A DNA stretch of 64,000 nt from Maniola hyperantus (GCF_902806685.2 NC_048543.1:4196106-4260105); one strand, 5' to 3'; counted from the first letter of the stretch, positions 1-12,094 are shown. The notes: generated from the sequence alone by a model not told the origin. Program-made: numbers and translations.

Positions 1-179
1 TATTAATTAATTCACTTAGATATGTAATATTTACAATATTCTTAAATTATAATAACAATAATTACAAGAACGAAACAGCAGTAGATTTGAATTTTTAAAA
101 TAACTTTAACTTGCTAATATAGATTCATTTACATATAAGTAAGTATTATTGGTGCAAAAGAGCGGTGATATACAAGAGT

Positions 180-515
180 AGTGATAGCCTAATGGTTAAG
201 ACGTCGGCTTCTTATTTGGAGAGTTAGGGCTTCGATCCCGGGCGTGTACCTAACCTACCTCCTTACCCGCTAACTTCCGAAGTTAAGTGCGTTTTAAGCA
301 AATAATTAGTATAGTACGCGACAGGTCGAGATGGCAATCGGGGGGGAACGCCCCGTGTCTTGTGGGTTTGCGGGGTGCCCCCCGTCTCATACCCCGTACT
401 ATCACTTGCTTTAACGGTGGCGAAAAACATCGTGAGGAAACCTGCATGCCTGAGAGTTCTCCATAATCTCAAGGGCGTGTGAAATGAAACCGTTCTCATT
501 CCGAGACCCGTCCGT
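180..515 (+). mobile_element. tRNA-derived SINE (S1), interrupted
   Basis: The start has a Pol III A-box-like stretch (tagcctaatggttaag) and a B box (gcttcgatccc). The body (gaggaaacctgcatgcctga) matches the fuller S1 copy at 33958-34265. A palindromic element (314-400) sits inside it. It lies in the intron before the first exon seen of the gene at 591. Confidence 0.75.
314..400. mobile_element. Palindromic MITE (family D) nested in S1
   Basis: It starts gtacgcgacaggtcgagatg and ends ccccgtact. The S1 body resumes directly after it (atcacttgctttaacggtg). Other D copies are at 28970, 55682 and 63392, where the right arm reads ctcgacctgtcgcgtact. Confidence 0.6.
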
Positions 516-590
516 CGTGTTTGGTGTACAATCTAAAGATTGTGCACCAAACAGTAAATAATTTTGATTGAATCTTGTTTGTTTCAACAG

Positions 591-2240
591 CGAACGACTA
601 TTCAAATGGCATGCAACGGGCACTGTCAACTACACGAATGGATTCATTGTGTCCATCGAGAAAATCAACCTCACCGACATACAAGCTCAAGCGATTAGAA
701 CAACAGTCAACGGCACAGAAGAAAATACTCTGTACATTCAAGGGCATGTCACTCTGAACGAGCTTAATATTGGATTCGATGTCAATGCCAATTTAGACGA
801 CTCTGGGTCACATCGATTTACTGGAGAATATTCTCATAATCACGTTACGTTTCATACATCGGTTAGTATGGCTATTTTTAGGGTTCCGTGCCTTAAAAGG
901 AAAAAAGGAACCCTTATAGGATCACTTCGTTGTCTGTCTGCCTGTCGTGTCTGTCAAGAAACCTATAGGGTACTTCCCATAGAATCATGAAATTTGGCAG
1001 GTAGGTAGGTCTTATAGTTCACGTAAGGGGAAAAATCCGAAAACCGTGAATTTGTGGTTACATCATTAAACAATTTAAAATGTGTTCATGAACAAATAAG
1101 TGAGTAATTAGTATTTTCAACTTTAGAACTAAAATTAATAAGTATTTATTTAGTGGAGTATCATAATATGAAAGGGCTTTACCTGTACATTTTACATTTA
1201 CTGTACAACAAATTTATATTTATTTATATGCAAACCTAATAGTTTTTGTTTTTTCAATTGATAACTTAGCTGTTAACTTATCCTAGGTTAGGCACATACT
1301 TCTCGTTGATCTAGACTCATGAAAGGCAGGTAGTAATGTCTTACAGCGCTAGTAAAGGGGAAAATCGGAAACCCATGAAGTTGTGGTTGCCTGAGTACAC
1401 AACAAAAAAAAGTAGGTATTATTTTTTGTACGATACGGAACCCTTCGAGTGCGAGTCGGACTCGCACTTGACCGTTTTTTATTCAAATATCTACCAAGCT
1501 TAAATCATTTTGCTGTGGGAATTTTCACACTGAAAACGATTGATTTTTTTTAATTTTAGATCACATGGAATCCAAGTCGTAAAGAGCTGTCCACAACGGG
1601 GAGGGTTCAGTCAATTGGAGTTGGTATTAATCGTCACATGAATTACAGGCCTGCCAACAATATCACGGAAATGCTCTCTAGAAGCGTGAGATCCCTCTGT
1701 ATTAAAATATTTTTTCCAGCTTTGAAAAATCATGATATTTTTGACGGAAATTAAATTTTATACACGTACAAAAGATTTTGTGGATACATTTTTCTAAAAT
1801 TGCTGCAACTTGATGAAAATCAACATTGTTAAGTAAATTTTTTTTTTTTAACTAGCTTATGCTCGCAACTTCGGCGTGGACTACACATATTTCAAACCCC
1901 ATTTCACCCCTTAGGGGTTGAATTTTCAAAAACCCTTTCTTCGCGGATGCCTACGTCATAATAGCTATCTGCATGCCAAATTTCAGCGCAATCCGTCCAG
2001 TAGTTTGAGCTGTGTGTTGATAGATCAGTCAGTCAGTCAGTTAACTTTTCCTTTTATATATTTAGATTTCAATTTAAAAAAAGAATTAAGTGTTTACGTC
2101 ATTTTACTTGTTAACAGTTCACGCCCCATGATCACGATGCCAGTTTCAGTAGATGGGCGCGAGAAATCATCGCGCCACGCATGTTGGAAGTTGCCAAGAA
2201 CATAGAGTTTCCTTCCGTACGCTTCGACAGAAAATGCTGA
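591..2240 (+). CDS. 3' part of a secreted-type protein gene (three exons; possibly mite group-7-allergen-like)
   Basis: Exons are 591-861, 1560-1685 and 2118-2240. Each is bounded by AG/GT, and all internal junctions are phase 0. The 5' end is outside the window, and the first exon seen begins on the third codon position. The visible 173 or so residues include several N-glycosylation sequons (NYT, NLT, NGT), the motif LYIQGHVTLNELNIGFDV and a short C-terminus ending FDRKC before TGA. This hydrophobic/polar alternation suggests the lipid-binding-like fold of insect secreted proteins related to mite group 7 allergens; that family call is from memory of pattern and is weak. The exon structure is strong. 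The introns are filled by an A element that starts 12 bp after the first donor and a C element that ends 50 bp before the last acceptor. Confidence 0.65.
875..1480 (+). repeat. Dispersed repeat A (diverged copy)
   Basis: It starts tttttagggttccgtgcc and ends gactcgcacttgaccgtttttt, the two ends of family A. The middle is longer than in other copies, so it may hold another insertion. It begins 12 bp past the splice donor at 862. Confidence 0.75.
1852..2067 (+). repeat. Dispersed repeat C
   Basis: Head ctagcttatgctcgcaactt, core ataatagctatctgcatgcc, a CAGT run, and tail ccttttatatatttagat. It is an intact copy in the sense orientation, ending 50 bp before the acceptor of the exon at 2118. Confidence 0.8.
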
Positions 2241-2433
2241 AAATTCACTATTGTAATAATATATTTTGAAATAACTAATTAATTAATTTTATTTCAACAC
2301 TTTTTTGCATACAAGAAAAGAGAATAAGTTTAGTTTAACAAGTTATATTTACTAACTAGCTGCGCCCCGCGGTGTTACCCGCGGTGAATAAGTTTGTGTA
2401 CGTAAAAAATATTTGAACCATCAATACCTAACC

Positions 2434-2839
2434 TTATTATAAATGCGAAGTGTGTTTGTTTGTTGGTTTCTTAGTTTGTCCTTCAATCACGTCGCAACGG
2501 TGCAACGGATTGACGTGATTTTTTGGGTATAGAGAGTGACATAGGCTACTTTTTATCCCGGAAAATCATAGAGTTCCCACGGTATTTTTAAAAAACCTAA
2601 TTCCACGCGGACGAAGTCGCTGGAATCAGCTAGTCAGCTAGTAATATTATTAATGTGAAAGTGTGGATGTTTGGATGTTTGTTTTTTCATCACGCTGCGC
2701 GCTGGACTGATTTGGCTGAAATTTGGAATGGAGATAGATTGTACCCTGGATTTTCTTCCAAAGGAAATCAAAGAGTTCCCGCGGAATTTTGGAAAACGTA
2801 GGTAAATCCACGCAGACGAAGTCGCGGGCATCAGCTTGT
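2434..2839 (-). repeat. Two back-to-back B repeats
   Basis: There are two reverse-oriented copies (2434-2633 and 2640-2839). Each reads from a (T)TATAAATGCGAA- or AATGTGAAAGTG-type end to a GACGAAGTCGC...ATCAGCT end. The two copies have different central halves. Confidence 0.7.
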
Positions 2840-2844
2840 AAATA

Positions 2845-3430
2845 ATATTGGACCATCCGCAGTTCCTGCATCACAATAGCTTAGGTGTGCTGTACTCTGC
2901 ATCAACAGAATTGAGGAGCTCATGCTTGGAGTTTAATCATAGAGCTGTTGCTTGGTACCAGAAATTCCCGAATCCCCACGGATTAAGAGTTCAGTACCTT
3001 GCAGCATCAGGATTGAAGAGTTGTGATCCGAAGTTTAATGATGTAGTCTATGCTTCATAATTAAAATAATACTGATTTATCCGCAGTTCCTGAATCACAA
3101 TAGTTTAGGAGTGCTGTCCTCTGCGTCCACAGAATTGAGGAGTTTGTACTTGGAATTTAACCATAAAGCTTAATTTCTTGGTACTTAAAATATTAATTCA
3201 CCATCAGCAATCACCGAATCCCCATGGCTTAGGACTTAGGAGCTCAGTACCTTGCAGCATCAGGATTAAAGAGTTGGAACCTGAAGTTCAAATATGTAGT
3301 CTACGCTTGGTACCTAAAATAATATTATTGCACCATACGCAGTCCCTGAATCACAATTATAGTCTAGAACATCTGTACTCTGCATCAACAGGGTTGAGGA
3401 GTTGGGTCTTGGAGTCCAAGTCGTTGCTTG
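2845..3430 (+). repeat. Minisatellite-like array, five units of about 100-130 bp
   Basis: The motif ttgaggag(t/c)t and its variants recur at 2911, 3013, 3135, 3265 and 3394. Shared flanks are cgcagttcctgaatcacaat before it and cttggtacc after it. Short open frames here are products of the repeat, not genes. Confidence 0.75.
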
Positions 3431-3589
3431 GTATCTACAATATTCATTCACTATGAACTCATCCTGGATCTTCGTAGCACGTGTATTTCGGTTTTTCAAA
3501 ATCCCACGGGACCCATGGATTTTTACGGGATAAAAGATAGCCAACGTGTTGATTCAGAGTATAATCACATGAATATGAATACCTACATT

Positions 3590-3965
3590 TATTTTTGTAA
3601 TGTAACCACAAATTCACTGTTTTCGGATTTTTTCCTTTACTTATGTCCTACTCTGTGCTTATATGCTACTAGCTGATCCCTGCGGCTTCGCCCGCGTGTA
3701 TAATATAGCCTATGTCACTCAGGAATAATGTAGCTTTCTATTGGTGAAAGAATTTTCAAAATCGGTTCAGTAGTTCCAGAGATTACTCCCTACAAACAAA
3801 CTTAACGACATTACCTCTTTATAATATTAAGTATAGATAAGACCTACCTTCAAAATTTCATTATTCTTGTTTCAAATTTCAAATTTCATAAACGGATAGT
3901 CAGACAGACAACGAAGTGATCCTATAAGGGTTCCTTTTTTCCTTTCGAGGTACGGAACCCTAAAA
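3590..3965 (-). repeat. Dispersed repeat A, interrupted
   Basis: It is in reverse orientation. The right end is tacggaaccctaaaa and the left part carries aaccacaaattcactgtttt. A B-like element (3669-3838) splits it. Confidence 0.65.
3669..3838 (+). repeat. Short B-type repeat nested in A
   Basis: It starts ctagctgatccctgcggctt and ends cataatattaagtatagat-like, inside the A copy at 3590-3965. Confidence 0.6.
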
Positions 3966-4018
3966 TCAAGTACATAATCCTGTACGATGGTACGGAAACC
4001 TTTGTGAGCTTTGGCCGA

Positions 4019-4438
4019 TTTTTAGGGTTCCGTACCTCAAAAGGAAAAACGGAACCCTTATAGGATCACTTTGTTGTCTGTCTGTCTGTCAAGAAACCTA
4101 GAGGGTACTTCCCGTTGACGTAGAATCATGAAATTTGGCAGGTAGGTGGGTCTAATAGCTGGTATTAGGGGAAAAATCTGAAAATCGTGAATTTGTGGTT
4201 ACATAACACAAAAATTGTGGTCATAACCTAATAATTAGTATTTTCAATTTTCGAAGTAAGATAACTATATCAAGTGGGGTATCATATGAAAGGGCTTCAC
4301 CGGTGCATTCTAAAACAGATTTTTATTTATTTTTATGCAATATAAAAATAATTTTATTTATTATTAAATGTCGAAAAATACGACTAGAGTACGGAACCCT
4401 CGTTGCGCGAGCCTGACTCGCACTTGGCCGGTTTTTTT
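4019..4438 (+). repeat. Dispersed repeat A, complete
   Basis: Both ends are present: tttttagggttccgtacctc at the left and cactcgcacttggccggttt-type at the right. Inverted GGTTCCGTAC/GTACGGAACC motifs lie near the ends. At about 420 bp it is a good reference copy for the family. Confidence 0.8.
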
Positions 4439-4549
4439 ATAGACCGTACCGTTAATTATTGTCTTTATGAGTCTTGAGTACTTACTTTCTTGAAATAATC
4501 TTCTATTTATTTAATAACACAGGTCCATATGTCATATAATTATTAAGTG

Positions 4550-4760
4550 CTAGACGATGCCCGCAACTTCGAACAACAACGAAACTTTTTGATTTTCTGC
4601 GATAAAAAGTAGCCTATGTCACTCTCCAGGTCTTTATCTATATCCATACATCAAATCACGTCAATCCGTTGCACCGTTGCGACGTGATTGAAGGACAAAT
4701 CAACAAACCAACAAACCAATAAACCAACAAACCAACAAACCAACAAACATACACACACAA
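4550..4760 (+). repeat. B-type repeat with (CAAACCAA)n tail
   Basis: It starts ctagacgatgcccgcaactt, contains ataaaaagtagcctatgtca and ends in a run of caacaaacc units. Confidence 0.65.
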
Positions 4761-4814
4761 ATCAATAAATCTGAATATTATATATATTAAACATGATACC
4801 TATTGATAAGGGTT

Positions 4815-5085
4815 GAAAAAAATCAGTCAAGTTCGAGTTGGACTCGCACAAAAAGGTTTCCGTACTATCGTACAAGAAATAACACTATTTAATTATTTTT
4901 TTAATTTTCATACCGGCAATTTTGAAATTTGGTAATAGAAATACACATTCTGTGAAAATTTCTGGTATCTACCTATTATGGTTCACGAGATAGGTACAGC
5001 CCGCTGACAGACATACGGACGGACGAACAGCAGAGGCTTAGTAATATGGTCCTGTTGGCACCCTTCCGGTACGGAACCCTAAAAA
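4815..5085 (-). repeat. Dispersed repeat A'
   Basis: It has the gttggactcgcac head and the cggtacggaaccctaaaaa end of an A relative with a different middle (acagcccgctgacagacata). Relatives are at 22269 and 45133. Confidence 0.6.
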
Positions 5086-5215
5086 TATAAACGTTGACGT
5101 ACTAACTAGATAGTAGGTACCTATTCAATCACAAGATAAGTAGGTACAAAGTACCAAGAAATCAAGTGAGTGCCAACCAGTACGTCGTTTAGCGTCTCAT
5201 AACAAACAAGAGATA

Positions 5216-8200
5216 ATGTGTCCTGTAATAATATATTTTATTTTAGTTTCTATAACAATTATTGTGTTTCTATTGTTTTATGATCGCTATAATATAAACT
5301 TTCGACAAATAAGTAAAATTCCTGGACCAAAGAGGTGGCCTATTATTGGGAATTCATTTCATTTCTTGTTACCTCCAGGTAAGTGCATCGCGGAGAAAAA
5401 TACATCGAACACTTGAAAAGAGCAACCGACGAGTTTCTTGCTGGTTCTTCTCGGTAGGAACGGCATTCCAAACCAATGGCAAATTATTTGACGATTCAAA
5501 AGCACTTGTAAAAGTTTACTTGAATAAAAATATATCCTATTCTATTCTAAAAATTAACGAGAACTCTCAGGCATGCCGGTTTCCTCACTGTTATAGTTCA
5601 CCGCTAAAACAACTAATATTTCAACGCAAAAACTCCTAAAACTTAGAGGTGCGTGCCCGGGACCGATCCCCAATTATTCCTCGTAGGTTAGGAGAACAAA
5701 GTCATAGCAACTAGTAATACTAGTATACAGTATCTGCAGGTATCTATGTGAAACTCTGGCAAATTTATCAAAAAAATAACCCCTGAATACTGAAAGTTTC
5801 TCTAAGTATATAAAATGAAAAGGTGACTGACTGACTGACTAGCTGGTTGATCTATCAATGCACATCTCGAACTACTGGACGGATCGGGCTTAACTTTGGC
5901 ATGCAGATAGTTTATGATGTAGGCATCCGCTAAGAAAGGATCTTTGAAAATTCCCCTAAGGGGTTGAAATAAGGGTTTAAAATTTGTGAAGTCCACGCGG
6001 ACAAAGTCGCGAACATAAACTAGTTTCTCTATATAATGAGTCTGGTTTTGTAAGAAGCATTTTAGCAAATATCAAAAACAGACACTTGATGATAAAGCTT
6101 ATTTCGTGGTTTAACATAATACCCATTTTATACAATACAAGACACTTGATATTTAAGAAGCTCTTAAAAATATGGCTTGATTTTCAAAAATTCTTTTCTA
6201 TCGGATGCTCACGACAGCTAAGTCTGCCAAAAATCAGCCAGATCCGTCCAGTGGTTTGAGCTGTGCGTCGGCACAGTCAGTCGCCTTTACCTATTATATT
6301 TTAGAATCTATGAGCCATTACGCACGGTCGATAGTTGCTCGGCGATGCAACTCGGCAACTCAGTCGACGTCGACCGAGTATCTGTAATAGGTGCCCACGC
6401 ACCTGAGCTGCGCTGCACTGCACTTTACCTCGCGGCACAGAGCGTCAAAATATTATTTCTATCATTTTGTATGGTGCATATCGCACTAGAGCGGCGCTGC
6501 ACAGCGCTTCACCGCGCGTCGCTGCCCGTCGCGGCTGGGGAGAATATTGTGAAGCGCAGCGCAGTGATGCGCAGTGTAGCGACCCTAGTGCGACATACCC
6601 AGCGCGGCGGCGCGGCGCGTCGCTTCAGTATGCGTACGGCACTCGGATAAGATATACGCGCATCGTGTTAAGTATTTAATGTACAGGCATGATACACCTC
6701 AAAATAAACAATTGTAGTTTTAATTTTTGGCACATGACGTGATCCTTTTGCTCTTAGAAGTATATCCTCAAAAGTCCCAACCCCTAGGATGTCAGCTTCT
6801 CCCCTTCCCCTCTTCAATGTCGCTCATCTTGCGACGACGTTGTTGCTCGTACGCGAACGTGCACAGCAAGTGACTCGAGCTGTCGCTTACTGCAGTTGTA
6901 GTGCGATACAACAATTAAAGATCGTCGACTAGTTGCCGGGCGACTAGTCGACCGTGCGATGGCTCTAAAACATCCGCTCTTTTATTTCAGATGCATTATT
7001 TCTATTTATTCGAACACTGTACAAAAATTATGGAGGGTTTAATCAAATACACGCTATAAATTTCTGGGCTGTGGGTGTGTACAATCCAGAAGATATTGAG
7101 GTAGGTCTAGTCGTGATTAGGTAAGAATGAAACTTTATTTTATTTTTATTTATTGGACACACAAAACAGATTATGACAATAATAACTGAGTAATATAAGC
7201 CATGACTTATAAATCTAGTCACTTTCCAAAAACAGTGTGTACAAAAGCAGTTAATATTATTTAAGGGACGTGTCACTACTCACTATTAAACAATGCAGTA
7301 GGTATAATGCAAGAAAATAGAACTAAACATTTTGATAAAAATCGAACACTAAATAAAGTACTTAGTACATGTTATTTTGATAGTTATTCTACAAAACAAA
7401 TATTGAATTATTATGTAATGACGTCATATAAAACCTCAAAACTACAATAAAAAGTCTAATAGAGAGAGAGTCGGCGCGTGCCAGACCTTAGTTATTGTAT
7501 AATAGCTGAAAGTTTCTCTGCGTATTGTCCCCAACACAGGGAGGAACGATCAGCAACTATGAAGTTTGGATCATAGTGGCTTTGGGTGATAACAGGTAAT
7601 AAAGATGTAAGAAATCCTACGACTAATTTTTTTTATATTTTCTTCGGAATATTAGAAATCACGTCATGCATTGCGAGACACTTAGCATGGTGGCAACCCC
7701 CTGCAAGACACCCTTAAAAGTTTAATAAATTGTTAAAATTTAAGGGTGTCAGGCAGGGGAATGCGAATACAAATGTTTGCACATATTTTTTTAAAGTTAA
7801 AGAAAATTGATTAAAAATTAAAACTTCGATTAAAATTACTGAACTTTCACTTCCTTATTTCAGAAAATATTGTCATCGGTTCGTTACAATAATAAATTGC
7901 AACCGTACGGTTTTCTGAAACCGTGGCTGGGCGAAGGTCTATTAACAAGTAATGGTAAGTATTAGTCGAGTCCATTTCATCATCATCATGATCAACCCAT
8001 ATCGCCAACGAAGAAGTAACCCTAAGTAATACGAAAAGAGTTGAATTTATCTCTAAACTAGCTTAAGCCCGCGACTTCATTTGCGTGGACTTTCATCACT
8101 TTAAAACCCCTATTTTACCTCCTTAGGGGGTGAATTTTAAAAAATTCTTTCTTAGTGGATGTCTACGTCATAATAGCTATCTGCATGTCAAATTTCAGCC

Positions 8201-11200
8201 TGATCCGTCCAGTTAGTACTTAGTTAGTTTGAGCTGTGCGTTGATACATCAGTCAGTCAGTCAGTCAACTTTTCGTTGTATATATTTAGATTGTTGAGTT
8301 TGTATTCCAGGTTTGAAGTGGCACCAACGTCGTAAGTTATTGACGTCAGCTTTTCACTTCAACATTTTAAAGAAGTATTTCAGAACGTTTACAGAACAAG
8401 CAGAACATTTTCTGGAGAAGGTAGAAGCGGAGGTTGGCAATCCAAAGACTGACATTCAGCCCTTGATAAGCTTTACAACTCTGCGTGTTATGTGTGGTTG
8501 GTTTTTAATTGGATTTTTTTAAATATAGACTCGCGCTTGGCTGCAATCAGACTTGCTGGCAAGTGATGATGGAGCATAAGATGGAGCACGCTTGCATAGA
8601 AGATGCCTAATCACTCTTAACTTGAAGGTAGCCATATTAAAATTGAAACTGATGCTGACAGGGCGTTCCGTATCCCGAATTAGAAACAAGGATTCGGGCG
8701 GTTCGAATTATTAGAGGAGGCAATTAATCGTTTCTTAGGGGATGAATTTTCAAAACTCCTTTCTTAGCGGATGCCTACAGCATAATAGCTACATGCCAAA
8801 TTTTAGCCCGATCCGTCTAGTAGTTTGAGCTGTGCGATGATAGTGATCTATCATCAGTCAGTTTAGATTATATTTTGGTCACAGCAATACAAAAAAAATA
8901 CATTTTACAGAAACGACTATGGGAACCTCGATGAACGATGGAATAGAATCTGTTATAAGAAAATATTTGAAAGCCATAGAAATCATTGGAGAGTCTGTTG
9001 TGAAAAGAATGTGCAGAATCTGGCTTTATTTTAATTTTTTCTTTAATTTGTCAACAATTGGACGCAATCAAAATGAAGCTTTATTGGATTTGCATTCATT
9101 TACAAATAAAATTATTAAAGAAAGAAAAGAATTTTTGAAAGGCTTAAAAAACAATCAACTAGAAGATGATGAAAGCACTGGTAAAAAAGGAAGACTGGCA
9201 ATGCTGGATTTGCTGCTTGAGAATGAGAAATTAGGTAACATAAATATTGAAGGAATTAGAGAAGAAGTTGATACATTTATGTTTGAGGTAAGTTTGTGTT
9301 TGCAAATTTTTTTATGGAAAGACATTTTCGTCCCTACAAGATCATTGAATTAAATTACGAAATAACTAATGAATACCTACTAACTAATTTCAAAAAATCG
9401 TGTTAAAATAAAATCTTATCCACTTAAAGATTATTTGCAAAAAACGATGATCTAATTATTTTAAGTTAATTTGATTTTGTTGTTGTTACTTTAGCTACAA
9501 TGTTTATAAATAAATCTAAAAGCAAAATTTGTTTATCTTTTTTTATATATTGTTGTTTTTTCAGGGTCATGACACTACTGCTATGGCGTTATCATTCTTT
9601 ATGATGGCGATTGCTAATGAGCCTGCAGTGCAAGTACGTTGAAATATTAAGTAAACTTTTAGCATATTATCATCTATTTAATTTATCTTAATTACATCAG
9701 TTATTTGTATATTTTATTAATTACACTTTGTTTTGATTTTAACAAAGGAAAAACTTCTCACGCTATTTTATTTTGTGTTTTTATTCAGATAGACGGCTTA
9801 AGCTTATTTCACACTACGGGATACAAATTATGTTATAATCCGCTCAATATTGGCGTTCCCAACATTCGTACCAATTTTTAGAGTAAAATTTGGTACGATA
9901 CTTAAACTTTTAATCCAGCTATAACTAGCTGTAGTATAATTTTATTTTCTCAGCATGATTCTTTCCCAGACTTCCATCCTTTCGAGTTATCGAAATAGTA
10001 TAACTTTTCAGGATAAAATATATGAGGAAATGCAAAATATTTTTGGAAGCTCTCAACGTTCAGCCACAATGCAAGATCTAAGCGAGATGTCTTATTTAGA
10101 ATGTTGTATTAAAGAATCCTTACGATTATATCCCAGCGTGCCTTTTATATCACGATTTGTTACTGAAGAATTAAATCTGAGTGAGTACCTGCAATTTCTC
10201 TATTTCAAAATTTGGCTGATGGGACTTTATCTTTATTAAATTACCTTATGGATAGTACGTATATTTCCAACAAGTAAGTGATTGTGTTATATACATTTTG
10301 TATTAAGATGAACTGAACTGAAATACCTGGCAGTTTCAGCTAAACTTTAAAAGAATGTGAACTATCATGAACTAGTCGCTTTAGTTTGTCATACTCCTCT
10401 ACTAGGTATATTGTTATAGTTACATACAAAAACAACAACCTCCTCTTCAAAATCGCCTTCAAAGTTTTAGGCAAATAGATTTTATTTAGCAGCTAAAGAA
10501 AGTGGTAGCTTAAGGTTGCAGTATAAACCATTAGATAGATATCATTAGCATGAAGTCGCATTATTATTTTTCTTTTTAAAATATCGTCAAATTTGTTTTC
10601 CAGGTGGCTACACAGTGCCAGAAAACACCAACTATCACATATTCATTTATGATTTGCATCATCGCGCTGACTTATATCCTGAACCAGAACGCTTTATCCC
10701 CGAGCGGTTCCTGCCAGAAAACTGCGTTGATCGTCATCGTTACGCCTTCATACCCTTTAGTGCGGGACCTAGGAACTGCATCGGTAATATTTTATTTAAG
10801 TACTTTTGTTTCAACTGGTTTGAGCTTACCACAGAGGAGGAGTAAGGATATGATATTACATGCAATGGTTCAACGAAGCCGTCTATAGTCTAGACAGAGC
10901 AATCGTGCGGTAAGTGCGGGACAAAGGAGCAGGAGCGATCTGAACTGGTGTATGGTATGACGGATTATCGTGGTCGTCATTTACCAAGAAATCATAGGCA
11001 TTGGACTACTGTAAGTATATCTGTTCATACTGAGCTTATACTCTGTGTACCTTTTCTGTGCAGATATGTCTATCTTCGATATCTACATAATTGCAAAGAT
11101 GTTTCTGCGATTTTTGCAAATGCCACTAAGTGCAAGTCCCTGTCTCGCTGGGCTAGGAGTTTTGCATTGCTGACCGGGTGTTGAAATCACAAATTGTTAG

Positions 11201-11653
11201 AAAAATCGTCTCGATTTCTCAAACAATCGGGATCTTTCTTCCGGATAGGTTTAAATGTGAGACACCATGATCCAGTTGTTGAACACTGATATTTTAAATG
11301 ACTGACTGAGTACTTATGGACTGGGTAATTTATGTACCTACCTACCTACTTTAAAAATGGACCAGTTTCTTTTGTTTTTCGATCTCCGAAAGTTTCACAA
11401 GATCAGACTTACGGTTAGTTTGTAACAGAATTACTGTGATTTTTCAATTTCAATTTCAAATTCAATTTCAGGTAAAAAATTTGCGATGCTTGAAATGAAG
11501 ACATTGATATCAAGTCTGATAAGAAGATTTCGATTGGAACCTGTCACAAAGCCATCCGATTTGAAATTTAGAACTGATCTAGTATTACGTACATATAATC
11601 AACCGATCTACGTCCGCTTCTGCAAGAGGTTCAGCGACGGACAGCCATCTTAA
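5216..11653 (+). CDS. Cytochrome P450, CYP4 family (nine exons, complete)
   Basis: Exons: 5216-5378, 6991-7100, 7864-7954, 8311-8496, 8911-9287, 9565-9633, 10012-10180, 10604-10783, 11472-11653. All have GT/AG ends with matching phases, giving 508 aa. Seen: an N-terminal membrane anchor (about residues 4-22), the proline hinge KIPGPKRWPIIGN (34-46), the C-helix W125xxxR129 in KWHQRRKLL, ETTMG (184-188), the diagnostic CYP4 I-helix motif EVDTFMFEGHDTT (302-314), ExxR (E367, R370) and the haem loop PFSAGPRNCIG with ligand C447. Family knowledge: an ER-anchored haem monooxygenase using NADPH-P450 reductase. CYP4 members often hydroxylate fatty acids, odorants, hormones or xenobiotics. Subfamily and substrate cannot be read from sequence alone. 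No break was found. Introns are packed with repeats. Confidence 0.95.
5553..5695 (-). mobile_element. S1 SINE fragment
   Basis: Reverse S1 body (gagaactctcaggcatgccg) followed by a degraded B-box end (gtgcgtgcccgggaccgatc). It lies in P450 intron 1. Confidence 0.6.
5810..6028 (-). repeat. Dispersed repeat C
   Basis: Reverse copy: tail tatataaaatgaaaaggtga, a GACT run, core tgcagatagtttatgatgta, and end gtccacgcggacaaagtcgc. It is antisense within P450 intron 1. Confidence 0.75.
6298..6972. mobile_element. Element with terminal inverted repeats, GC-rich interior
   Basis: Left end ttttagaatctatgagccat then acgcacggtcgatagttgct. The right end, read in reverse, gives tgttttagagccatcgcacg then gtcgactagtcgcc. 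The interior (about 6400-6650) is GC-rich and is unlike the surrounding AT-rich intron. It ends about 20 bp before P450 exon 2. Its open frames show no protein I recognise. Confidence 0.55.
8058..8291 (+). repeat. Dispersed repeat C
   Basis: Sense copy in P450 intron 3 whose tail (tatatatttagat) stops 19 bp before the acceptor of exon 4 (8311). Confidence 0.8.
8735..8868 (+). repeat. Dispersed repeat C, 5'-truncated
   Basis: It starts at the aggggatgaattttcaaaac core and ends cagtcagtttagat, 42 bp before P450 exon 5 (8911). Confidence 0.7.
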
Positions 11654-12094
11654 GTGCAGCAACTTAGGTGTGGATGTGACCTGCCCCCCGATTGTGTAAC
11701 AATAACGTAAGTATTTATCGTAATCGTAATGGACAGCAAATTCTCCCTCTAGAATAGATGAGTTCGCTGTTCACATTTTTTCAGTCATCAAGGGGCAGCA
11801 TTCGCTACGGATTACGCGTAATTGTAATCGCTAGCGAATTCTGCCTGTTACAAATGAATGAATACGTTTTTCTTACACGATAGGGGGTAAGAATGTATCC
11901 AATCCTCTTTCGTTTCGCGATTATATTATACCTTTTCCATAAAACTTGCAAAAGCTTGGATATAGCTTGTAAGATGGATAGTTCGTGATAGGAAACTATG
12001 TCCTCATAGTTGCTAAGTAGGTATTGTTACTAACACATTAGACGATGAACTTTTCTATGTCAAATAAGTATTAACTTTCGATTTTGTCTGAATC

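Noticed and set aside
568..990. 140-aa open frame taken as a whole gene
   Set aside because: Only 591-861 is exon. The start is intron sequence and the end runs into an A repeat.
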